Assembly: GCF_900604485.1 (NCBI RefSeq)
Contig: NZ_UWOP01000001.1
Span: 2,246,501 to 2,310,500, forward strand
DNA length: 64,000 nucleotides
DNA from: Enterococcus mediterraneensis
Lineage (GTDB): Bacteria; Bacillota; Bacilli; Lactobacillales; Enterococcaceae
Direction: 5' to 3'
Part shown: positions 49,158 through 60,958 of the stretch, piece by piece
Position numbering within the stretch: the stretch's first letter is position 1
How the letters are laid out: each line of letters opens with the position of its first letter
The notes under the pieces: generated by a model
Database searches by the model: none
What the model was told of the DNA's origin: nothing
Seen by the model: the letters and a program-made list of their open reading frames with translations, nothing else
Made by a program: the position numbers and the translations under genes

Positions 49158-50321
49158 ATGGCAACAAAACGTGATTATTACGAAGTCCTAGGATTACAAA
49201 AAGGAGCTTCGGATGATGAAATTAAAAAGGCATACCGCAAGCTTTCCAAAAAATATCACCCGGATATCAATAAAGAACCAGATGCTGAAACGAAATTCAA
49301 AGAGATTTCTGAAGCATATGAAATCTTAAGCGACCCGCAAAAAAGAGCGGCTTACGATCAATATGGACATGCTGGAACAGATCCTAATTACGGCGGTGCC
49401 GGCGGATTCGGTGGCGGCGGTTATGGTGGCTTTTCTGGCGGTGGCTTTGGCGGCTTTGAGGATATCTTTGAATCCTTTTTTGGCGGCGGCGGAGGTCGTT
49501 CTGTTGATCCGAACGCACCTCGTCAGGGCGCGGATCTGCAATATACCATCCAATTGAAATTTGAAGAAGCGATTTTCGGTGTTGAAAAAAATATCAAGTA
49601 TAATCGCGAAGAAACTTGTCATACTTGCGGCGGTAACGGCGCAAAACCTGGAACACAGCCTGTGACCTGTCATAAATGCCACGGTTCTGGTACCATCAAT
49701 GTTGAACGCCAAACACCACTTGGACGAGTGATGAGTCGCCAAACATGTGATGTATGTCACGGAACAGGGAAAGAAATCAAAGAACCATGTCCTACTTGTC
49801 AAGGTTCCGGTCACGAAAAGAAAGCCCATGAAGTGAAAGTTAAAGTTCCTGCTGGTGTCGAAGACGGTCAACAAATGCGTTTGGCAGATCAAGGAGAAGC
49901 TGGGATGAACGGCGGACCTTACGGTGATCTGTACGTGATTTTCCGTGTTGAAGAAAGCGACATTTTTGATCGCGATGGCGCGGAGATCTATTACGAATTG
50001 CCATTGAATTTTGTCCAAGCGGCATTAGGGGATGAAGTCAATGTACCGACTGTTCATGGTGATGTAAAATTGAAAGTTCCTGCCGGTACACAAACAGGAA
50101 CCAACTTCCGTTTGCGCGGAAAAGGCGCACCTCGTTTGCGAGGCGGCGGTAACGGCGACCAACAAGTTCGTGTCAAAATCATTACACCGCGGAATCTATC
50201 GGATGAACAAAAATACGCGTTGCGCAAATTCGCGGAAGTCAGCGGCAATAAAATCAATGAACAGCAGCCGGAAGGTTTTTTCGATAAAATGAAAGATGCA
50301 TTTACCGGTAAGAAAAAATAG
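49158..50321 (+). CDS. dnaJ: Chaperone DnaJ (Hsp40)
   Basis: 387-residue cochaperone: J domain with HPD (about residue 33), Gly/Phe-rich linker with many GG repeats, four CxxCxGxG zinc repeats ([32 protein letters not shown]) and C-terminal beta domains. Stimulates DnaK ATPase. Confidence 0.96.
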   Translation: MATKRDYYEVLGLQKGASDDEIKKAYRKLSKKYHPDINKEPDAETKFKEISEAYEILSDPQKRAAYDQYGHAGTDPNYGGAGGFGGGGYGGFSGGGFGGFEDIFESFFGGGGGRSVDPNAPRQGADLQYTIQLKFEEAIFGVEKNIKYNREETCHTCGGNGAKPGTQPVTCHKCHGSGTINVERQTPLGRVMSRQTCDVCHGTGKEIKEPCPTCQGSGHEKKAHEVKVKVPAGVEDGQQMRLADQGEAGMNGGPYGDLYVIFRVEESDIFDRDGAEIYYELPLNFVQAALGDEVNVPTVHGDVKLKVPAGTQTGTNFRLRGKGAPRLRGGGNGDQQVRVKIITPRNLSDEQKYALRKFAEVSGNKINEQQPEGFFDKMKDAFTGKKK

Positions 50322-50357
50322 GACTGACATCGACAGATCGTAACAGTTCGTTTAATC

Positions 50358-50393
50358 AAAAAACCAGCGAAGAATCAACTTCGCTGGTTTTTT
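50358..50393 (+). terminator. Bidirectional terminator between dnaJ and glnQ-type gene
   Basis: 15-bp perfect stem AAAAAACCAGCGAAG/CTTCGCTGGTTTTTT serving both convergent units. Confidence 0.92.
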
Positions 50394-50411
50394 GATGGCT
50401 ATTTTTCATGA

Positions 50412-51149
50412 TCAGATATTCAATACTTTGTTCAAGAAATCTTTCGTACGTTCATTTTTAGGATTATTGAAGATCTCTTCAGGTTTGCCATCTTCTAAGA
50501 ATTTTCCTTCGTCGCAGAAAAGCACGCGATTGGCAACTTCTTTGGCAAAGCCCATTTCATGAGTAACGATGACCATGGTCATTCCTTGTTTTGCCAATTT
50601 TTTCATAACATTCAGTACGTCGCCGACCATTTCCGGATCCAAAGCGGAAGTCGGTTCATCAAAAAGCATGATGTCCGGATTCATTGCTAATGCGCGGGCG
50701 ATCGCCACCCGTTGTTTTTGTCCGCCGGATAGGTTATCAGGGTACATATCTTTTTTATCAGCCAAACCGACTGTTTCCAATAGTTTCATTGCTTTTTCTT
50801 CAGCTTCTTTACGAGACGCTTTTTTCAAGTCTGTAGGAGCCAAGATGATATTTTCCAAGACAGTCAAATGCGGGAACAAGTTAAAATGTTGGAAAACCAT
50901 CCCGATGTGCTGACGAACCAAATTGATGTTGGTGCTTTTATCCATCAAGTGAGCGCCATCGATGATGATATCGCCGCTTGTTGGTTCCTCTAAACGGTTC
51001 AGACAGCGCAGAAACGTACTTTTACCAGAACCTGAAGGGCCGATGACACAAACCACGTCGCCTTCTTGGATAGAGATGCTGATGTCGTTTAAAACAGTGT
51101 TGTCACCGTATTTTTTTACGAGATTTTCAACTAAGATTTTTTCAGCCAT
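50412..51149 (-). CDS. glnQ: Glutamine-type ABC transporter ATPase
   Basis: 245-residue ATPase: Walker [10 protein letters not shown], signature LSGGQKQR, Walker [12 protein letters not shown], switch His in [11 protein letters not shown]. One base separates it from the fused binding/permease gene, so it completes a two-gene glutamine-type importer. It resembles the ATPase at 6901. Confidence 0.92.
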   Translation of the reverse strand: MAEKILVENLVKKYGDNTVLNDISISIQEGDVVCVIGPSGSGKSTFLRCLNRLEEPTSGDIIIDGAHLMDKSTNINLVRQHIGMVFQHFNLFPHLTVLENIILAPTDLKKASRKEAEEKAMKLLETVGLADKKDMYPDNLSGGQKQRVAIARALAMNPDIMLFDEPTSALDPEMVGDVLNVMKKLAKQGMTMVIVTHEMGFAKEVANRVLFCDEGKFLEDGKPEEIFNNPKNERTKDFLNKVLNI

Positions 51150-51150
51150 C

Positions 51151-52611
51151 TTATTTCACCTTCTTTTCTAAAACTTTGGCTAATTTTGTCAATGCTGTGA
51201 TCACGATCAGATAGATGATAGCGATGATCAAGTAGACATTGGTACTTTGAGAAGTCCGGGCAACGATGATCTTCCCTGTTTGCAGCAATTCTACCACACC
51301 GATGACCGAAATGATCGTTGTATCTTTTAATGAGATAACGAATTGGTTGACAAAAGAAGGAATCATGATCTTGATTGCTTGCGGTAGAATGATTTTTTGC
51401 ATGGTTCTTGTATATGGCAGCCCTAAACTGCGGGAAGCTTCCATTTGTCCGACTGGTACGGCATTGATCCCGCCGCGGACGATTTCTGCGATATATGCAC
51501 TGGCGTTAAGGGTCAATGTGATGACACCGGCGGCAAAGTCAGGGATCGTGATACCGATCGCGTCAGATAATCCGAAGAAGATGAAGAACGCCAACACCAT
51601 CATCGGGATTCCGCGGATAATATCTACATATATAGAAGAGAAAGTCCGCAATGCGCGAATCGGTGCAACGCTGAATAATCCAAAGATAATACCGATCACC
51701 AATGCCAGAGCGAATGAAAGCAATGCAAGTGCGATGGTTTTAACGAGTCCGTCTAATAAGACTTTCCAGTTGTTTTCCAATAAGCCGCCGATCGTTGACT
51801 CATCTTTCTTGCTTTCGGTTGGTGTTTGGGAGATATATTTGTCAACGATCTTATCGTACTCACCTGTACGTTTCATTTCTTTGATCGCTTCATTGAACAT
51901 TTCCAATAATTCAGGATTTTGTCCTTTTTTTACTGCGAAACCATATTCTCCGCCAGATTCCCGCTCGATAGGGGTCGCTAACTTTTGACCGTTGTTAATA
52001 GCGTAACCGATGACCGGATAGTCATCCATCATGGCGTCGATCTGACCGCCTCTGACTGCTTCGTATAATTGATCAGCTGCGTCATAAAGCTTGATGGTAT
52101 AGCCGTATTTTTCTTTATTGGCTTCTAGAAAATCTGCACTTTCAGTTCCGATTTTCGCGCCGACTCTCTTACCATCTAAGTCTTCATAAGATTTAATGGT
52201 ATCATTTCCTTCTTTCACAGCGATTTGGATTCCGCTTTGGAAATAAGGATCTGAAAAGTCGAATGATTTTTTACGTTCGTCAGTAATGGTCATACCGGCG
52301 ATCATCCCATCTGCTTGGTTTCCTTCGATAGCTTGCAGGGCACCGGAAAATCCGATGAAATTAAATTTGATATTGAAGCCTTGCATCTCTGCTGCGCGAT
52401 TCATCAAGTCGACATCGATACCTACGTATTCATTGTCCTCGTTTTTGTATTCAAAAGGAGCAAAAGCCGAATCGCTAGCGATAATGTACTGCTCTTTTTG
52501 AGGCTCGATTTTTTTCATTGTGTCAGCAGCTTCTGCTGAACGCGGTACTCCCAGTGTAAAAAGACCTACCATTACGGCTGCTAATGTAAGCAGAAGTGTT
52601 CGTTTTTTCAT
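51151..52611 (-). CDS. glnP: Fused substrate-binding and permease protein, glutamine-type ABC importer
   Basis: 486-residue fusion: signal peptide ending near AEA (about residue 28), an extracellular family 3 binding domain (about 35-265), then a permease domain (about 285-486) with [13 protein letters not shown] and the EAA loop [18 protein letters not shown]. The GlnP architecture is usual in lactic acid bacteria. The start at 52611 has AGGAGG; an ATG at 52638 is too early. A GlnR-type operator lies upstream. Confidence 0.93.
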   Translation of the reverse strand: MKKRTLLLTLAAVMVGLFTLGVPRSAEAADTMKKIEPQKEQYIIASDSAFAPFEYKNEDNEYVGIDVDLMNRAAEMQGFNIKFNFIGFSGALQAIEGNQADGMIAGMTITDERKKSFDFSDPYFQSGIQIAVKEGNDTIKSYEDLDGKRVGAKIGTESADFLEANKEKYGYTIKLYDAADQLYEAVRGGQIDAMMDDYPVIGYAINNGQKLATPIERESGGEYGFAVKKGQNPELLEMFNEAIKEMKRTGEYDKIVDKYISQTPTESKKDESTIGGLLENNWKVLLDGLVKTIALALLSFALALVIGIIFGLFSVAPIRALRTFSSIYVDIIRGIPMMVLAFFIFFGLSDAIGITIPDFAAGVITLTLNASAYIAEIVRGGINAVPVGQMEASRSLGLPYTRTMQKIILPQAIKIMIPSFVNQFVISLKDTTIISVIGVVELLQTGKIIVARTSQSTNVYLIIAIIYLIVITALTKLAKVLEKKVK

Positions 52612-52644
52612 TTTATAACCTCCTGTTTTTTTAGACATAAGGAT

Positions 52645-52673
52645 ATTATAAAGTGAAAGAGGAATGGAAACAA
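52645..52673 (-). promoter_or_regulatory. glnPQ promoter
   Basis: Minus strand -35 TTGTTT (52668-52673), 17-base spacer, perfect -10 TATAAT (52645-52650). Confidence 0.75.
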
Positions 52674-52721
52674 GAAGATTAGCGAAAAAAATAGAAAAAA
52701 ACGTATTCTTATAACATCTTA

Positions 52722-52738
52722 TGTTATGTTTAGTAACA
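52722..52738 (-). promoter_or_regulatory. GlnR-type operator
   Basis: The 17-bp dyad TGTTA-N7-TAACA matches TGTNA-N7-TNACA exactly. It lies about 50 bases upstream of the glnPQ -35, an appropriate place for nitrogen control of a glutamine importer. An adjoining perfect ATAACAT/ATGTTAT dyad (52711-52727) may extend the site. Confidence 0.7.
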
Positions 52739-52768
52739 TGCGCAAAAGTCCGAGAAACAGAAAACTAG

Positions 52769-52794
52769 CGAAAGTATGTTCGCTATGGTATAAT
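52769..52794 (+). promoter_or_regulatory. uvrBA promoter with LexA box
   Basis: CGAAAGTATGTTCG (52769-52782) differs at one position from the LexA consensus. It lies next to an extended -10 TGGTATAAT (-10 at 52789-52794). No good -35 is visible. SOS control of uvrBA is expected from Bacillus. Confidence 0.85.
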
Positions 52795-52872
52795 AGCTCA
52801 GTAAGGAATGCGGACTGTTTTCCTTTCTTTTTGTTATACTGAATACAGGTTATGTATAAAGGAGGATATTAG

Positions 52873-54864
52873 ATGATTGAGAGAGAGACCTCCCATAAAT
52901 TTGAATTAGTTTCCAAATATCAACCGGCAGGAGATCAGCCTGAAGCGATCAATCAATTGGTAAAAGGGGTAGTGGGCGGCAAGAAAGCACAGATATTGCT
53001 GGGTGCGACTGGTACCGGGAAGACTTATACGATCTCTAATTTGATCAAAGAAGTCAATAAACCTACATTGATCATTGCTCATAATAAGACCCTTGCTGGG
53101 CAGTTATACGGTGAGTTTAAGGAGTTTTTTCCGAATAATGCCGTAGAATATTTTGTCAGTTACTATGATTATTATCAACCGGAAGCGTATGTGCCTTCCA
53201 GTGATACTTATATCGAGAAAGACTCCAGTATCAATGATGAAATCGATAAATTACGCCACTCGGCTACTAGCGCTTTACTTGAGCGAAACGATGTAATCGT
53301 GGTGGCTTCTGTGTCGTGTATTTTTGGTTTGGGTTCACCTATCGAATACCAAAAACAAGTCGTTTCATTACGGGTAGGGATGGAGATTTCTCGTGATCAG
53401 CTGTTGCGCAGTTTGATCGATATCCAATTTGAACGCAATGATATTGATTTTCAGCGGGGGCGTTTTCGTGTCCGTGGTGATGTTGTGGAGATTTTTCCGG
53501 CATCTCGTGATGAACGGGCTTTGCGTGTGGAATTTTTCGGCGATGAGATCGAACGAATCCGTGAAGTCGATGCGTTGACTGGAGAGATCTTAGCAGAAAC
53601 AGAACATGTTTCGATCTTCCCGGCAACACACTTTGTTACGAATGAAGATTACTTAGAACATGCGATTGCTTCTATTAAAGCGGAACTTGAAGACCGTCTG
53701 GAAGTTTTGCGCAGTGAAAATAAATTATTAGAAGCTCAACGTTTAGAACAACGTACGAATTATGATTTAGAGATGTTGCGAGAGATGGGGTATACGTCAG
53801 GGATCGAAAACTATTCTCGTCATATGGATGGACGTAAAGAAGGCGAGCCGCCGTATACATTGCTGGACTTCTTTCCAGATGACTTCTTATTAGTAGTAGA
53901 TGAATCTCACGTGACCATGCCTCAGATCCGTGGGATGTATAATGGCGACCGTGCCCGCAAACAAATGCTGGTAGATTACGGTTTTCGTTTGCCGTCAGCG
54001 TTGGATAACCGCCCATTACGGTTAGAAGAATTTGAAGAACATGTCAATCAGATCGTCTATGTATCAGCAACACCAGGTCCTTATGAAGCAGAACAGACGG
54101 ATACTGTTGTTCAACAAATCATTCGACCGACCGGATTGCTGGATCCTGTTATTGAAGTTCGGCCGATCATGGGACAAATCGATGATCTGGTAGGGGAAAT
54201 CAATGATCGAGTAGAAAAAGATCAGCGGGTCTTTGTGACTACCTTGACGAAAAAAATGTCCGAAGATTTGACCGATTACTTCAAAGAATTAGGAATCAAA
54301 GTAAAATATCTGCACAGTGATATCAAAACATTGGAACGAACAGAGATCATTCGCGATCTTCGTTTAGGGGAATTTGATGTGCTTGTTGGGATCAACTTGC
54401 TTCGGGAAGGTCTGGATGTTCCGGAAGTTTCTCTAGTGGCGATCCTTGATGCAGATAAAGAAGGCTTTTTACGGAGTGAACGTTCCTTAGTACAAACGAT
54501 CGGTCGTGCCGCTCGTAATTCAGACGGGAAAGTAATCATGTACGCCGATAAAGTGACGGATTCGATGCAGCGGGCGATAGATGAAACAGCGCGTCGTCGT
54601 TCGATCCAAGAAAAATATAATGAAGAACATGGAATCGTACCGAAGACCATCATCAAAGAGATCCGCGATTTGATTTCCATCACCAAGGTAGCAGAAGAAG
54701 GCGAAACTTATGAAACTGCGACTTATGATGACTTGACGAAAGAAGAAAAAGATATTTTACTTATTAAATTAGAAAAAGAAATGAAAGAAGCGGCAAAAGC
54801 GTTAGACTTTGAAACAGCCGCGACTTTACGGGATACGATTTTAGAATTAAAGGCGTCTGAATAG
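52873..54864 (+). CDS. uvrB: Excinuclease ABC subunit B
   Basis: 663-residue damage-verifying helicase of nucleotide excision repair. Walker A GATGTGKT; the beta-hairpin region [15 protein letters not shown]; helicase motifs later; C-terminal UvrC-binding helices. GGAGG precedes the ATG. Cotranscribed with uvrA under a LexA box. Confidence 0.96.
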   Translation: MIERETSHKFELVSKYQPAGDQPEAINQLVKGVVGGKKAQILLGATGTGKTYTISNLIKEVNKPTLIIAHNKTLAGQLYGEFKEFFPNNAVEYFVSYYDYYQPEAYVPSSDTYIEKDSSINDEIDKLRHSATSALLERNDVIVVASVSCIFGLGSPIEYQKQVVSLRVGMEISRDQLLRSLIDIQFERNDIDFQRGRFRVRGDVVEIFPASRDERALRVEFFGDEIERIREVDALTGEILAETEHVSIFPATHFVTNEDYLEHAIASIKAELEDRLEVLRSENKLLEAQRLEQRTNYDLEMLREMGYTSGIENYSRHMDGRKEGEPPYTLLDFFPDDFLLVVDESHVTMPQIRGMYNGDRARKQMLVDYGFRLPSALDNRPLRLEEFEEHVNQIVYVSATPGPYEAEQTDTVVQQIIRPTGLLDPVIEVRPIMGQIDDLVGEINDRVEKDQRVFVTTLTKKMSEDLTDYFKELGIKVKYLHSDIKTLERTEIIRDLRLGEFDVLVGINLLREGLDVPEVSLVAILDADKEGFLRSERSLVQTIGRAARNSDGKVIMYADKVTDSMQRAIDETARRRSIQEKYNEEHGIVPKTIIKEIRDLISITKVAEEGETYETATYDDLTKEEKDILLIKLEKEMKEAAKALDFETAATLRDTILELKASE

Positions 54865-54874
54865 GAGGACAAAC

Positions 54875-57694
54875 ATGGCAAATGACAAGATCGTGATTCA
54901 TGGTGCGCGTGCCCATAATCTGAAAAATATCGATGTAACGATCCCTCGTGATAAATTAGTTGTAGTGACGGGATTATCCGGTTCAGGGAAAAGCTCGTTG
55001 GCATTTGATACATTATATGCTGAAGGACAACGGCGATATGTTGAAAGTCTGTCAGCCTATGCGCGGCAATTTTTAGGTCAAATGGATAAACCGGATGTCG
55101 ACAGTATCGACGGATTAAGTCCGGCGATCTCTATCGACCAAAAGACTACCAGCAAAAACCCTCGTTCCACAGTCGGTACCGTGACGGAGATCAATGACTA
55201 TCTCCGTCTGCTTTATGCTCGTGTCGGCCATCCTATCTGTCCTAACGATCATATCGAGATCACTAGTCAATCAGTAGAACAAATGGTAGATGAAGTGTTG
55301 CAGCTGCCTGAACGGACGAAGATCCAGATCTTGGCACCGATCGTCTATCAAAAAAAGGGACAACACAAAAAAGTCTTTGAACGAATCCAACGAGAAGGCT
55401 ATGTCCGAGTACGTGTCGATGGCGAAATCTATGATATTTCAGAAGTGCCTGAGTTGGAAAAAAATAAAAAGCATGAAATCAGTATCGTGATCGACCGGAT
55501 CGTCGTCAAAGAAGGAATCCGTTCTCGTCTGTTCGACTCATTCGAAGCTTCGTTGCGACTTGCGGAAGGCTATGCGGTGGTCGATGTGATCGGACAAGAT
55601 GAAATGCTGTTTAGTGAACACTATTCATGTCCTTATTGCGGATTTACAGTAGGCGAACTTGAACCCCGTCTGTTCTCATTCAATGCTCCCTTTGGCGCTT
55701 GTCCGGAATGTGACGGTTTAGGGGTCAAATTGGAAGTCGATGTGGATCTAGTCATTCCTGATCCAACGAAAACACTGCGCCAAGGAGCGATCGTTCCTTG
55801 GAATCCCATCAGTTCGCAGTATTATCCTCAAATGCTGGAACAAGCTTGTGACAGCTTTGGTATCGATATGGATACACCGTTTGAAGAATTACCAGAAGAA
55901 CATCAAGCGATTATATTGAACGGTTCTAATGGTGAAAGTTTCCATTTTCATTATGAAAATGATTTTGGCGGTGTACGAGATGTAGAAGTCGCATTCGAAG
56001 GAGTGCTGACCAATATCAAACGCCGCTACCATGAAACGAATAGTGATTTTACGCGGGACCAAATGCGTTTGTATATGACTGAACTGACCTGTCAAGCGTG
56101 TCATGGATACCGTTTGAACCCACAAGCATTGTCTGTTCAAATCAATGGAACAAATATCGGACAAATCAGCGAATTGGCTATCAATAATAGTTTGGATTTC
56201 TTTGAAACAGTGAATCTGTCAGAGACCGAACAAGTCATCGCAACACCGATTTTAAAAGAAATCAATGACCGCTTGAGCTTTTTGCGAAACGTGGGTCTGG
56301 ATTATCTGACATTGAGCCGAGCAGCGGGAACATTGTCCGGGGGCGAAGCGCAGCGGATCCGTTTGGCTACGCAGATCGGTTCAAATCTTTCCGGTGTGTT
56401 GTATATCTTGGATGAACCTTCTATCGGGCTCCATCAAAGAGATAATGATCGTTTGTTAGACTCTTTGCGGAAAATGCGGGATCTTGGAAATACGCTGATC
56501 GTGGTAGAACATGACGAAGATACGATGCGTGCGGCGGATTACCTGATCGATGTGGGTCCAGGGGCTGGACAAGAAGGCGGCGAGATCGTAGCGGCAGGAA
56601 CACCAGCACAAGTGGCGAAAAATAAAAAATCTTTGACTGGACAATATCTGTCAGGAAAAAAAGTGATCCCTGTACCGACAGAACGTCGACAAGGAACGGG
56701 AGAAAAAGTCAAAATCACCGGTGCCAGTGAAAACAACTTGAAAAATGTGAGTGTAGAATTTCCGCTTGGAAAGTTCATCGCTGTAACAGGCGTTTCAGGT
56801 TCAGGTAAATCGACATTAGTCAATGAGATCTTGAAAAAAGCATTGGCGCAAAAAATCAATCGAAATTCCAATAAACCAGGAAAATTCAAAACCTTGACTG
56901 GTTATGAAAAAATCGAAAAAATCGTTGATATCGATCAAAGTCCGATCGGCCGGACACCGCGAAGCAATCCAGCGACATATACCAGCGTTTTTGATGATAT
57001 TCGTGATCTTTTCGCGAAAACCAATGAAGCGAAGATGCGCGGTTACAAAAAAGGCCGTTTCAGTTTCAATGTGAAAGGCGGACGCTGTGAAGCCTGCAAA
57101 GGCGATGGGATCATCAAAATCGAGATGCATTTTCTGCCAGATGTGTATGTGCCTTGTGAAGTTTGTCATGGCAAACGTTATAACTCAGAAACGTTAGAGG
57201 TACATTACAAAGGAAAGAATATCGCTGAGATTTTAGAAATGACTGTAGAAGATGCGGTGGAATTTTTCCAACATATCCCTAAGATCCATCGCAAACTGCA
57301 AACGATCGTTGATGTAGGGCTGGGCTATGTGACATTAGGACAACCGGCGACAACTTTATCCGGCGGTGAAGCACAACGGATGAAACTAGCCAGTGAACTT
57401 CATAAGAGCTCGAACGGTAAGAGTTTTTATATCTTGGACGAACCGACTACGGGTCTGCACACCGACGATATCGCTCGCTTGTTGAAAGTATTGGAACGGT
57501 TGGCGGATGCTGGTAACACAGTTCTGGTTATCGAACATAATCTTGATGTCATCAAATCAGCAGATCATGTGATCGATTTAGGACCAGAAGGCGGAGATGG
57601 GGGCGGTACAATCATCGCTGAAGGAACACCGGAAGCCATTGCGGCTGTGCCGGAAAGCTATACAGGACAATATTTGAAAAAAGTTTTGAAATAA
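54875..57694 (+). CDS. uvrA: Excinuclease ABC subunit A
   Basis: 939-residue damage-recognition ATPase with two ABC cassettes ([14 protein letters not shown] near the start and [14 protein letters not shown] in the second half). Each has an LSGGEAQR signature, and there are zinc fingers CPYC and CEAC/CEVC. Ten bases after uvrB. Confidence 0.96.
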   Translation: MANDKIVIHGARAHNLKNIDVTIPRDKLVVVTGLSGSGKSSLAFDTLYAEGQRRYVESLSAYARQFLGQMDKPDVDSIDGLSPAISIDQKTTSKNPRSTVGTVTEINDYLRLLYARVGHPICPNDHIEITSQSVEQMVDEVLQLPERTKIQILAPIVYQKKGQHKKVFERIQREGYVRVRVDGEIYDISEVPELEKNKKHEISIVIDRIVVKEGIRSRLFDSFEASLRLAEGYAVVDVIGQDEMLFSEHYSCPYCGFTVGELEPRLFSFNAPFGACPECDGLGVKLEVDVDLVIPDPTKTLRQGAIVPWNPISSQYYPQMLEQACDSFGIDMDTPFEELPEEHQAIILNGSNGESFHFHYENDFGGVRDVEVAFEGVLTNIKRRYHETNSDFTRDQMRLYMTELTCQACHGYRLNPQALSVQINGTNIGQISELAINNSLDFFETVNLSETEQVIATPILKEINDRLSFLRNVGLDYLTLSRAAGTLSGGEAQRIRLATQIGSNLSGVLYILDEPSIGLHQRDNDRLLDSLRKMRDLGNTLIVVEHDEDTMRAADYLIDVGPGAGQEGGEIVAAGTPAQVAKNKKSLTGQYLSGKKVIPVPTERRQGTGEKVKITGASENNLKNVSVEFPLGKFIAVTGVSGSGKSTLVNEILKKALAQKINRNSNKPGKFKTLTGYEKIEKIVDIDQSPIGRTPRSNPATYTSVFDDIRDLFAKTNEAKMRGYKKGRFSFNVKGGRCEACKGDGIIKIEMHFLPDVYVPCEVCHGKRYNSETLEVHYKGKNIAEILEMTVEDAVEFFQHIPKIHRKLQTIVDVGLGYVTLGQPATTLSGGEAQRMKLASELHKSSNGKSFYILDEPTTGLHTDDIARLLKVLERLADAGNTVLVIEHNLDVIKSADHVIDLGPEGGDGGGTIIAEGTPEAIAAVPESYTGQYLKKVLK

Positions 57695-57727
57695 AATTTA
57701 AAGTTTTCTTAATGTTCTTTCAAATGC

Positions 57728-57756
57728 TTGTAAGAAGAAAATCCTTTCGATAGAAT
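57728..57756 (+). promoter_or_regulatory. Promoter of candidate small RNA
   Basis: -35 TTGTAA (57728-57733), 17-base spacer, -10 TAGAAT (57751-57756), in the uvrA to D-aspartate ligase gap. Confidence 0.6.
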
Positions 57757-57762
57757 GCATCT

Positions 57763-57865
57763 AAGAGAGTAATTCGGCGTTCCGTCGCTGAATTGCTGTC
57801 CTATAAGTTCTATCCGTTCAAAATTGAAAAAAGCAATCGAAGTTCTATCTTTGATTGCTTTTTTC
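57763..57865 (+). ncRNA. Candidate small RNA, about 100 nt
   Basis: From a predicted start near 57763 to the terminator. Hairpin 1 is AATTCGGCG/CGCTGAATT (57771-57794), followed by a linker and a terminator hairpin AAAAAAGCAATC/GATTGCTTTTTT (57827-57864). The nonamer AGTTCTATC appears twice: once in the linker (57806-57814) and once in the terminator loop (57841-57849). No ORF or ribosome-binding site was seen within. Confidence 0.5.
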
Positions 57866-57878
57866 TTTATGGTATGAT
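57851..57878 (+). promoter_or_regulatory. Promoter of D-aspartate ligase operon
   Basis: -35 TTGATT (57851-57856), 16-base spacer, -10 TATGAT (57873-57878). The -35 lies inside the 3' arm of the terminator just described. Confidence 0.55.
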
Positions 57879-57941
57879 GGTTCTGTTGTATATTTTAAGA
57901 GAACTATTTAGTGAATCCGTTAGTAGAAGTGAGTGTGTAAA

Positions 57942-59198
57942 ATGAATGATCAAATCAGCTTTATTCCGATTCTTTTAGGCAGTGATATGAATGTTTATGG
58001 TATGGCGCGAGCATTCCACGAAGAGTATGGAATCTCATCTATTGCCTATGCCTCAGATCAGCTTGCCCCAACGCGTTACAGCAGAATCGTCGATGTGAAA
58101 GTGATCGAAGGATTTGACAAAGATCCGGTATTTATTCAAGAATTATTGAATTTAGCGAAAAACACCTATAATGATCCATCTAAGAGATATTTATTGATCG
58201 CTTGTGGGGACGGCTATGCAGAATTGCTGTCTCAACATAAAGAGGAATTGGCTCCGTATTATGTTTTTGCGGCAAATGATTATTCATTGTTCAAGCGATT
58301 GATCAACAAAGTAAGTTTTTATGAAGTCTGTGAAGAATATCAGCTTCCATATCCAAAAACGCTGATCGTGAAAAAAGAAATGGTGATTGACGGCAAGTTG
58401 AATCAACCATTGCCTTTTGATTTTCCGGTAGCGTTAAAACCTGCCAATAGCGTAGAATGGCTTTCTGTTCATTTTGAAGGACGTAAAAAAGCGTTTATCA
58501 TTGATAATCAGGCAGAATTTGATATGATTTTAGATCGTTTGTATCAAGCTGGTTATACTAGCGAAATGATCGTGCAAGATTTTATCCCTGGTGATGACAG
58601 CAATATGCGAGTTTTGAACGCATATGTCGACCATGACAGAAATGTCCGCATGATGTTCTTGGGTCACCCCTTATTGGAAGATCCAACGCCTGCTTCTGTA
58701 GGAAATTATGTGGTGATCGTTCCTGATTATAACGAAAAGATCTATCAAACCATCAAAGAATTTTTGACAAAGATCAATTATGTAGGATTCGCGAACTTTG
58801 ATATGAAATATGATGTACGCGACGGTGAATACAAACTGTTCGAGATCAATCTGCGTCAAGGAAGAAGCAGCTTTTTCGTTACGCTGAACGGATTCAATCT
58901 AGCCAAATATATCACAGAAGATCTTGTCTACTCGTCTGTCTTCCGGGAAACAGAATATGGGACCAATAAATCGCCAAACGCTAAAGTTTGGTTGGGAGTT
59001 CCGAAGAAGATTTTCAGAAAATATGCCCGCGACAATGCCGACAAAGCATTTGCGGAGAAACTGATAAAAGAAGGCCGCTTTGGAACGACAGTCTTTTATA
59101 ATAAAGACCAATCGATCAAACGCTGGGCTTTGATGCAGTACATGTTCCATAACTATATCAAGCGATTCAAAAAATATTTTAACGTGAAAGAAGGATAG
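57942..59198 (+). CDS. D-aspartate ligase (Aslfm type)
   Basis: 418-residue ATP-grasp carboxylate-amine ligase. The E. faecium enzyme of this size activates D-aspartate and attaches it to the epsilon-amino group of lysine in UDP-MurNAc-pentapeptide. KPANSVEW and the late FEINLRQGRSSF segment provide ATP/metal contacts. GTG at 57933 is in frame, but the ATG at 57942 has a better-spaced GAAGTGAG. The aspartate racemase gene follows three bases later. Confidence 0.88.
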   Translation: MNDQISFIPILLGSDMNVYGMARAFHEEYGISSIAYASDQLAPTRYSRIVDVKVIEGFDKDPVFIQELLNLAKNTYNDPSKRYLLIACGDGYAELLSQHKEELAPYYVFAANDYSLFKRLINKVSFYEVCEEYQLPYPKTLIVKKEMVIDGKLNQPLPFDFPVALKPANSVEWLSVHFEGRKKAFIIDNQAEFDMILDRLYQAGYTSEMIVQDFIPGDDSNMRVLNAYVDHDRNVRMMFLGHPLLEDPTPASVGNYVVIVPDYNEKIYQTIKEFLTKINYVGFANFDMKYDVRDGEYKLFEINLRQGRSSFFVTLNGFNLAKYITEDLVYSSVFRETEYGTNKSPNAKVWLGVPKKIFRKYARDNADKAFAEKLIKEGRFGTTVFYNKDQSIKRWALMQYMFHNYIKRFKKYFNVKEG

Positions 59199-59201
59199 CT
59201 T

Positions 59202-59942
59202 GTGGAGAATTTTTTTAGTATTTTAGGCGGGATGGGCACGATGGCGACTGAAAGTTTCGTTCGTCTGCTGAACCAGCGTACTGTGGCTCACAAAGACCAA
59301 GACTATCTGAATTATGTATTGTTTAATCATGCGACGGTTCCTGACCGGACAGCGTATATCTTGGATAGAACCCTCGAAAATCCAATGCCTTTTTTACTGG
59401 ATGATATTGCCAAACAAAATCTCTTACAGCCGAATTTTATTGTCTTGACTTGTAATACAGCTCATTATTTCTTTGACGAACTGCAAGCTGCCACTGATAT
59501 CGAGATCTTGCATATGCCTCGGGAAGCGGCTCGTGAATTGACGAGACAGCAAATCAAAGGAAAAGTTGCTTTTTTAGGAACAGAAGGCAGTGTCAAGGCC
59601 GGTGTGTATGAAAAAGAGTTGAGAGATGCTGAATTTGATGTGGTGATCCCAGACAGAGCACTGCAAGAAAAGGTCAATCATCTGATCTATCAAGATATCA
59701 AGGAAAATGATTTTTTGAATCAGGAATTGTATTTTGAGATCTTACAAGAAGCGGTTGAAAAATATCAATGCGAACGGATCGTTCTAGGTTGTACAGAACT
59801 TTCATTAATGGAAGAATTTACCGAAAACAATCCTTATCCGGTAGTGGATGCGCAATCGATTTTGGTGGACCGGACGATCGAACGAGCGTTAGAAGATCGC
59901 GCAAAGTTGAGTGATGAATCGCTAAAAATAAATAAAGCGTAA
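59202..59942 (+). CDS. Aspartate racemase
   Basis: 246-residue Asp/Glu racemase with both catalytic cysteines (LTCNTAHYF and VLGCTELSL). Starts with GTG after AAGGAT. It supplies D-Asp to the ligase encoded just upstream, a pair found in D-Asx cross-bridge enterococci. Confidence 0.9.
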   Translation: MENFFSILGGMGTMATESFVRLLNQRTVAHKDQDYLNYVLFNHATVPDRTAYILDRTLENPMPFLLDDIAKQNLLQPNFIVLTCNTAHYFFDELQAATDIEILHMPREAARELTRQQIKGKVAFLGTEGSVKAGVYEKELRDAEFDVVIPDRALQEKVNHLIYQDIKENDFLNQELYFEILQEAVEKYQCERIVLGCTELSLMEEFTENNPYPVVDAQSILVDRTIERALEDRAKLSDESLKINKA

Positions 59943-59981
59943 AAAGAGCTGGGAAATCATGATGATTTTCCAGTTCTTTTT
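59941..59981 (+). terminator. Terminator of D-Asp operon
   Basis: Stem AAAAAGAGCTGGGAAATC/GATTTTCCAGTTCTTTTT with G-T pairs, five-base loop and T-rich end. Confidence 0.85.
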
Positions 59982-60070
59982 ATGCTTAGATTGAAAAAAC
60001 CGTGCAAAGACACGCCCGGAATGTTATAATAGAGCGAATGATCATTATTAACCATTGAAAGGGGTTTTCA

Positions 60071-60958
60071 ATGATGCAAGACAATCTGCAATTAGTAATC
60101 ATAACAGGGATGAGCGGCGCTGGAAAAACAGTCGCGATCCAAAGCTTTGAGGATATGGGCTTTTTCTGTATCGATAATATGCCGCCATCATTAGTTCCGA
60201 AATTTTGGGAATTAATCAAAGAATCGGGAAAAATCACCAAAATCGCTTTAGTCGTTGACTTGCGATCACGTTCTTTCTTTGAAGAAATCGAAAATATGCT
60301 GATCGATATTGAAAATACGAATTTTATTGACACACAGATGCTCTTTTTAGACGCTTCTGATGAGGAATTGGTTTCTCGCTATAAAGAGACGAGACGTGCG
60401 CATCCATTGGCGATGAATGGGTTGATCACAGAAGGTATTCGCAAAGAACGGGCGATCTTAGAAGATATCAAGCCAAAAGCGACGATCATTATTGATACTA
60501 CCAAACTGACACCTCGACAATTAAGAGAAAAAATCAACAGCGAGTTCAAAACTTCAAATGAGCATGGTTTCCGAATCGAGATCATTTCATTTGGATTCAA
60601 GTATGGTCTGCCAATCGATGCTGATATCGTGATGGATGTCCGCTTTTTACCTAATCCTCACTACATCGCAGACTTGCGCCCATTGACCGGTCTTGATAAA
60701 CAAGTTTACGACTATGTCATGTCCTTTAGTGAAACGGAAGAGTTTTATCAACACTTTATCGGTTTATTGGAAGCGATCATGCCAGGGTATGTCCATGAAG
60801 GAAAAAGCAGTTTGACGATCGCTATCGGCTGTACAGGCGGACAGCATCGTTCAGTCGCATTAAGCGAACGGATCGGTGAAGAACTTTCAAAAAATTATAA
60901 AGTAAATATCACCCATCGTGACAAAGATAAGCGCAAAGAGACGGTGAATCGTTCATGA
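60071..60958 (+). CDS. rapZ: RNase adapter protein RapZ
   Basis: 295-residue P-loop protein, Walker A GMSGAGKT and a later [10 protein letters not shown] motif (YvcJ in Bacillus). Binds nucleotides and, in gamma-proteobacteria, small RNAs. Here it starts the conserved rapZ-yvcK-whiA cluster; a second ATG follows at 60074. Overlaps yvcK by four bases. Confidence 0.92.
   Translation: MMQDNLQLVIITGMSGAGKTVAIQSFEDMGFFCIDNMPPSLVPKFWELIKESGKITKIALVVDLRSRSFFEEIENMLIDIENTNFIDTQMLFLDASDEELVSRYKETRRAHPLAMNGLITEGIRKERAILEDIKPKATIIIDTTKLTPRQLREKINSEFKTSNEHGFRIEIISFGFKYGLPIDADIVMDVRFLPNPHYIADLRPLTGLDKQVYDYVMSFSETEEFYQHFIGLLEAIMPGYVHEGKSSLTIAIGCTGGQHRSVALSERIGEELSKNYKVNITHRDKDKRKETVNRS

Noticed and set aside
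49326-50018. 230-codon antisense ORF inside dnaJ
   Set aside because: Shadow of dnaJ codon bias; no motif or start signal.
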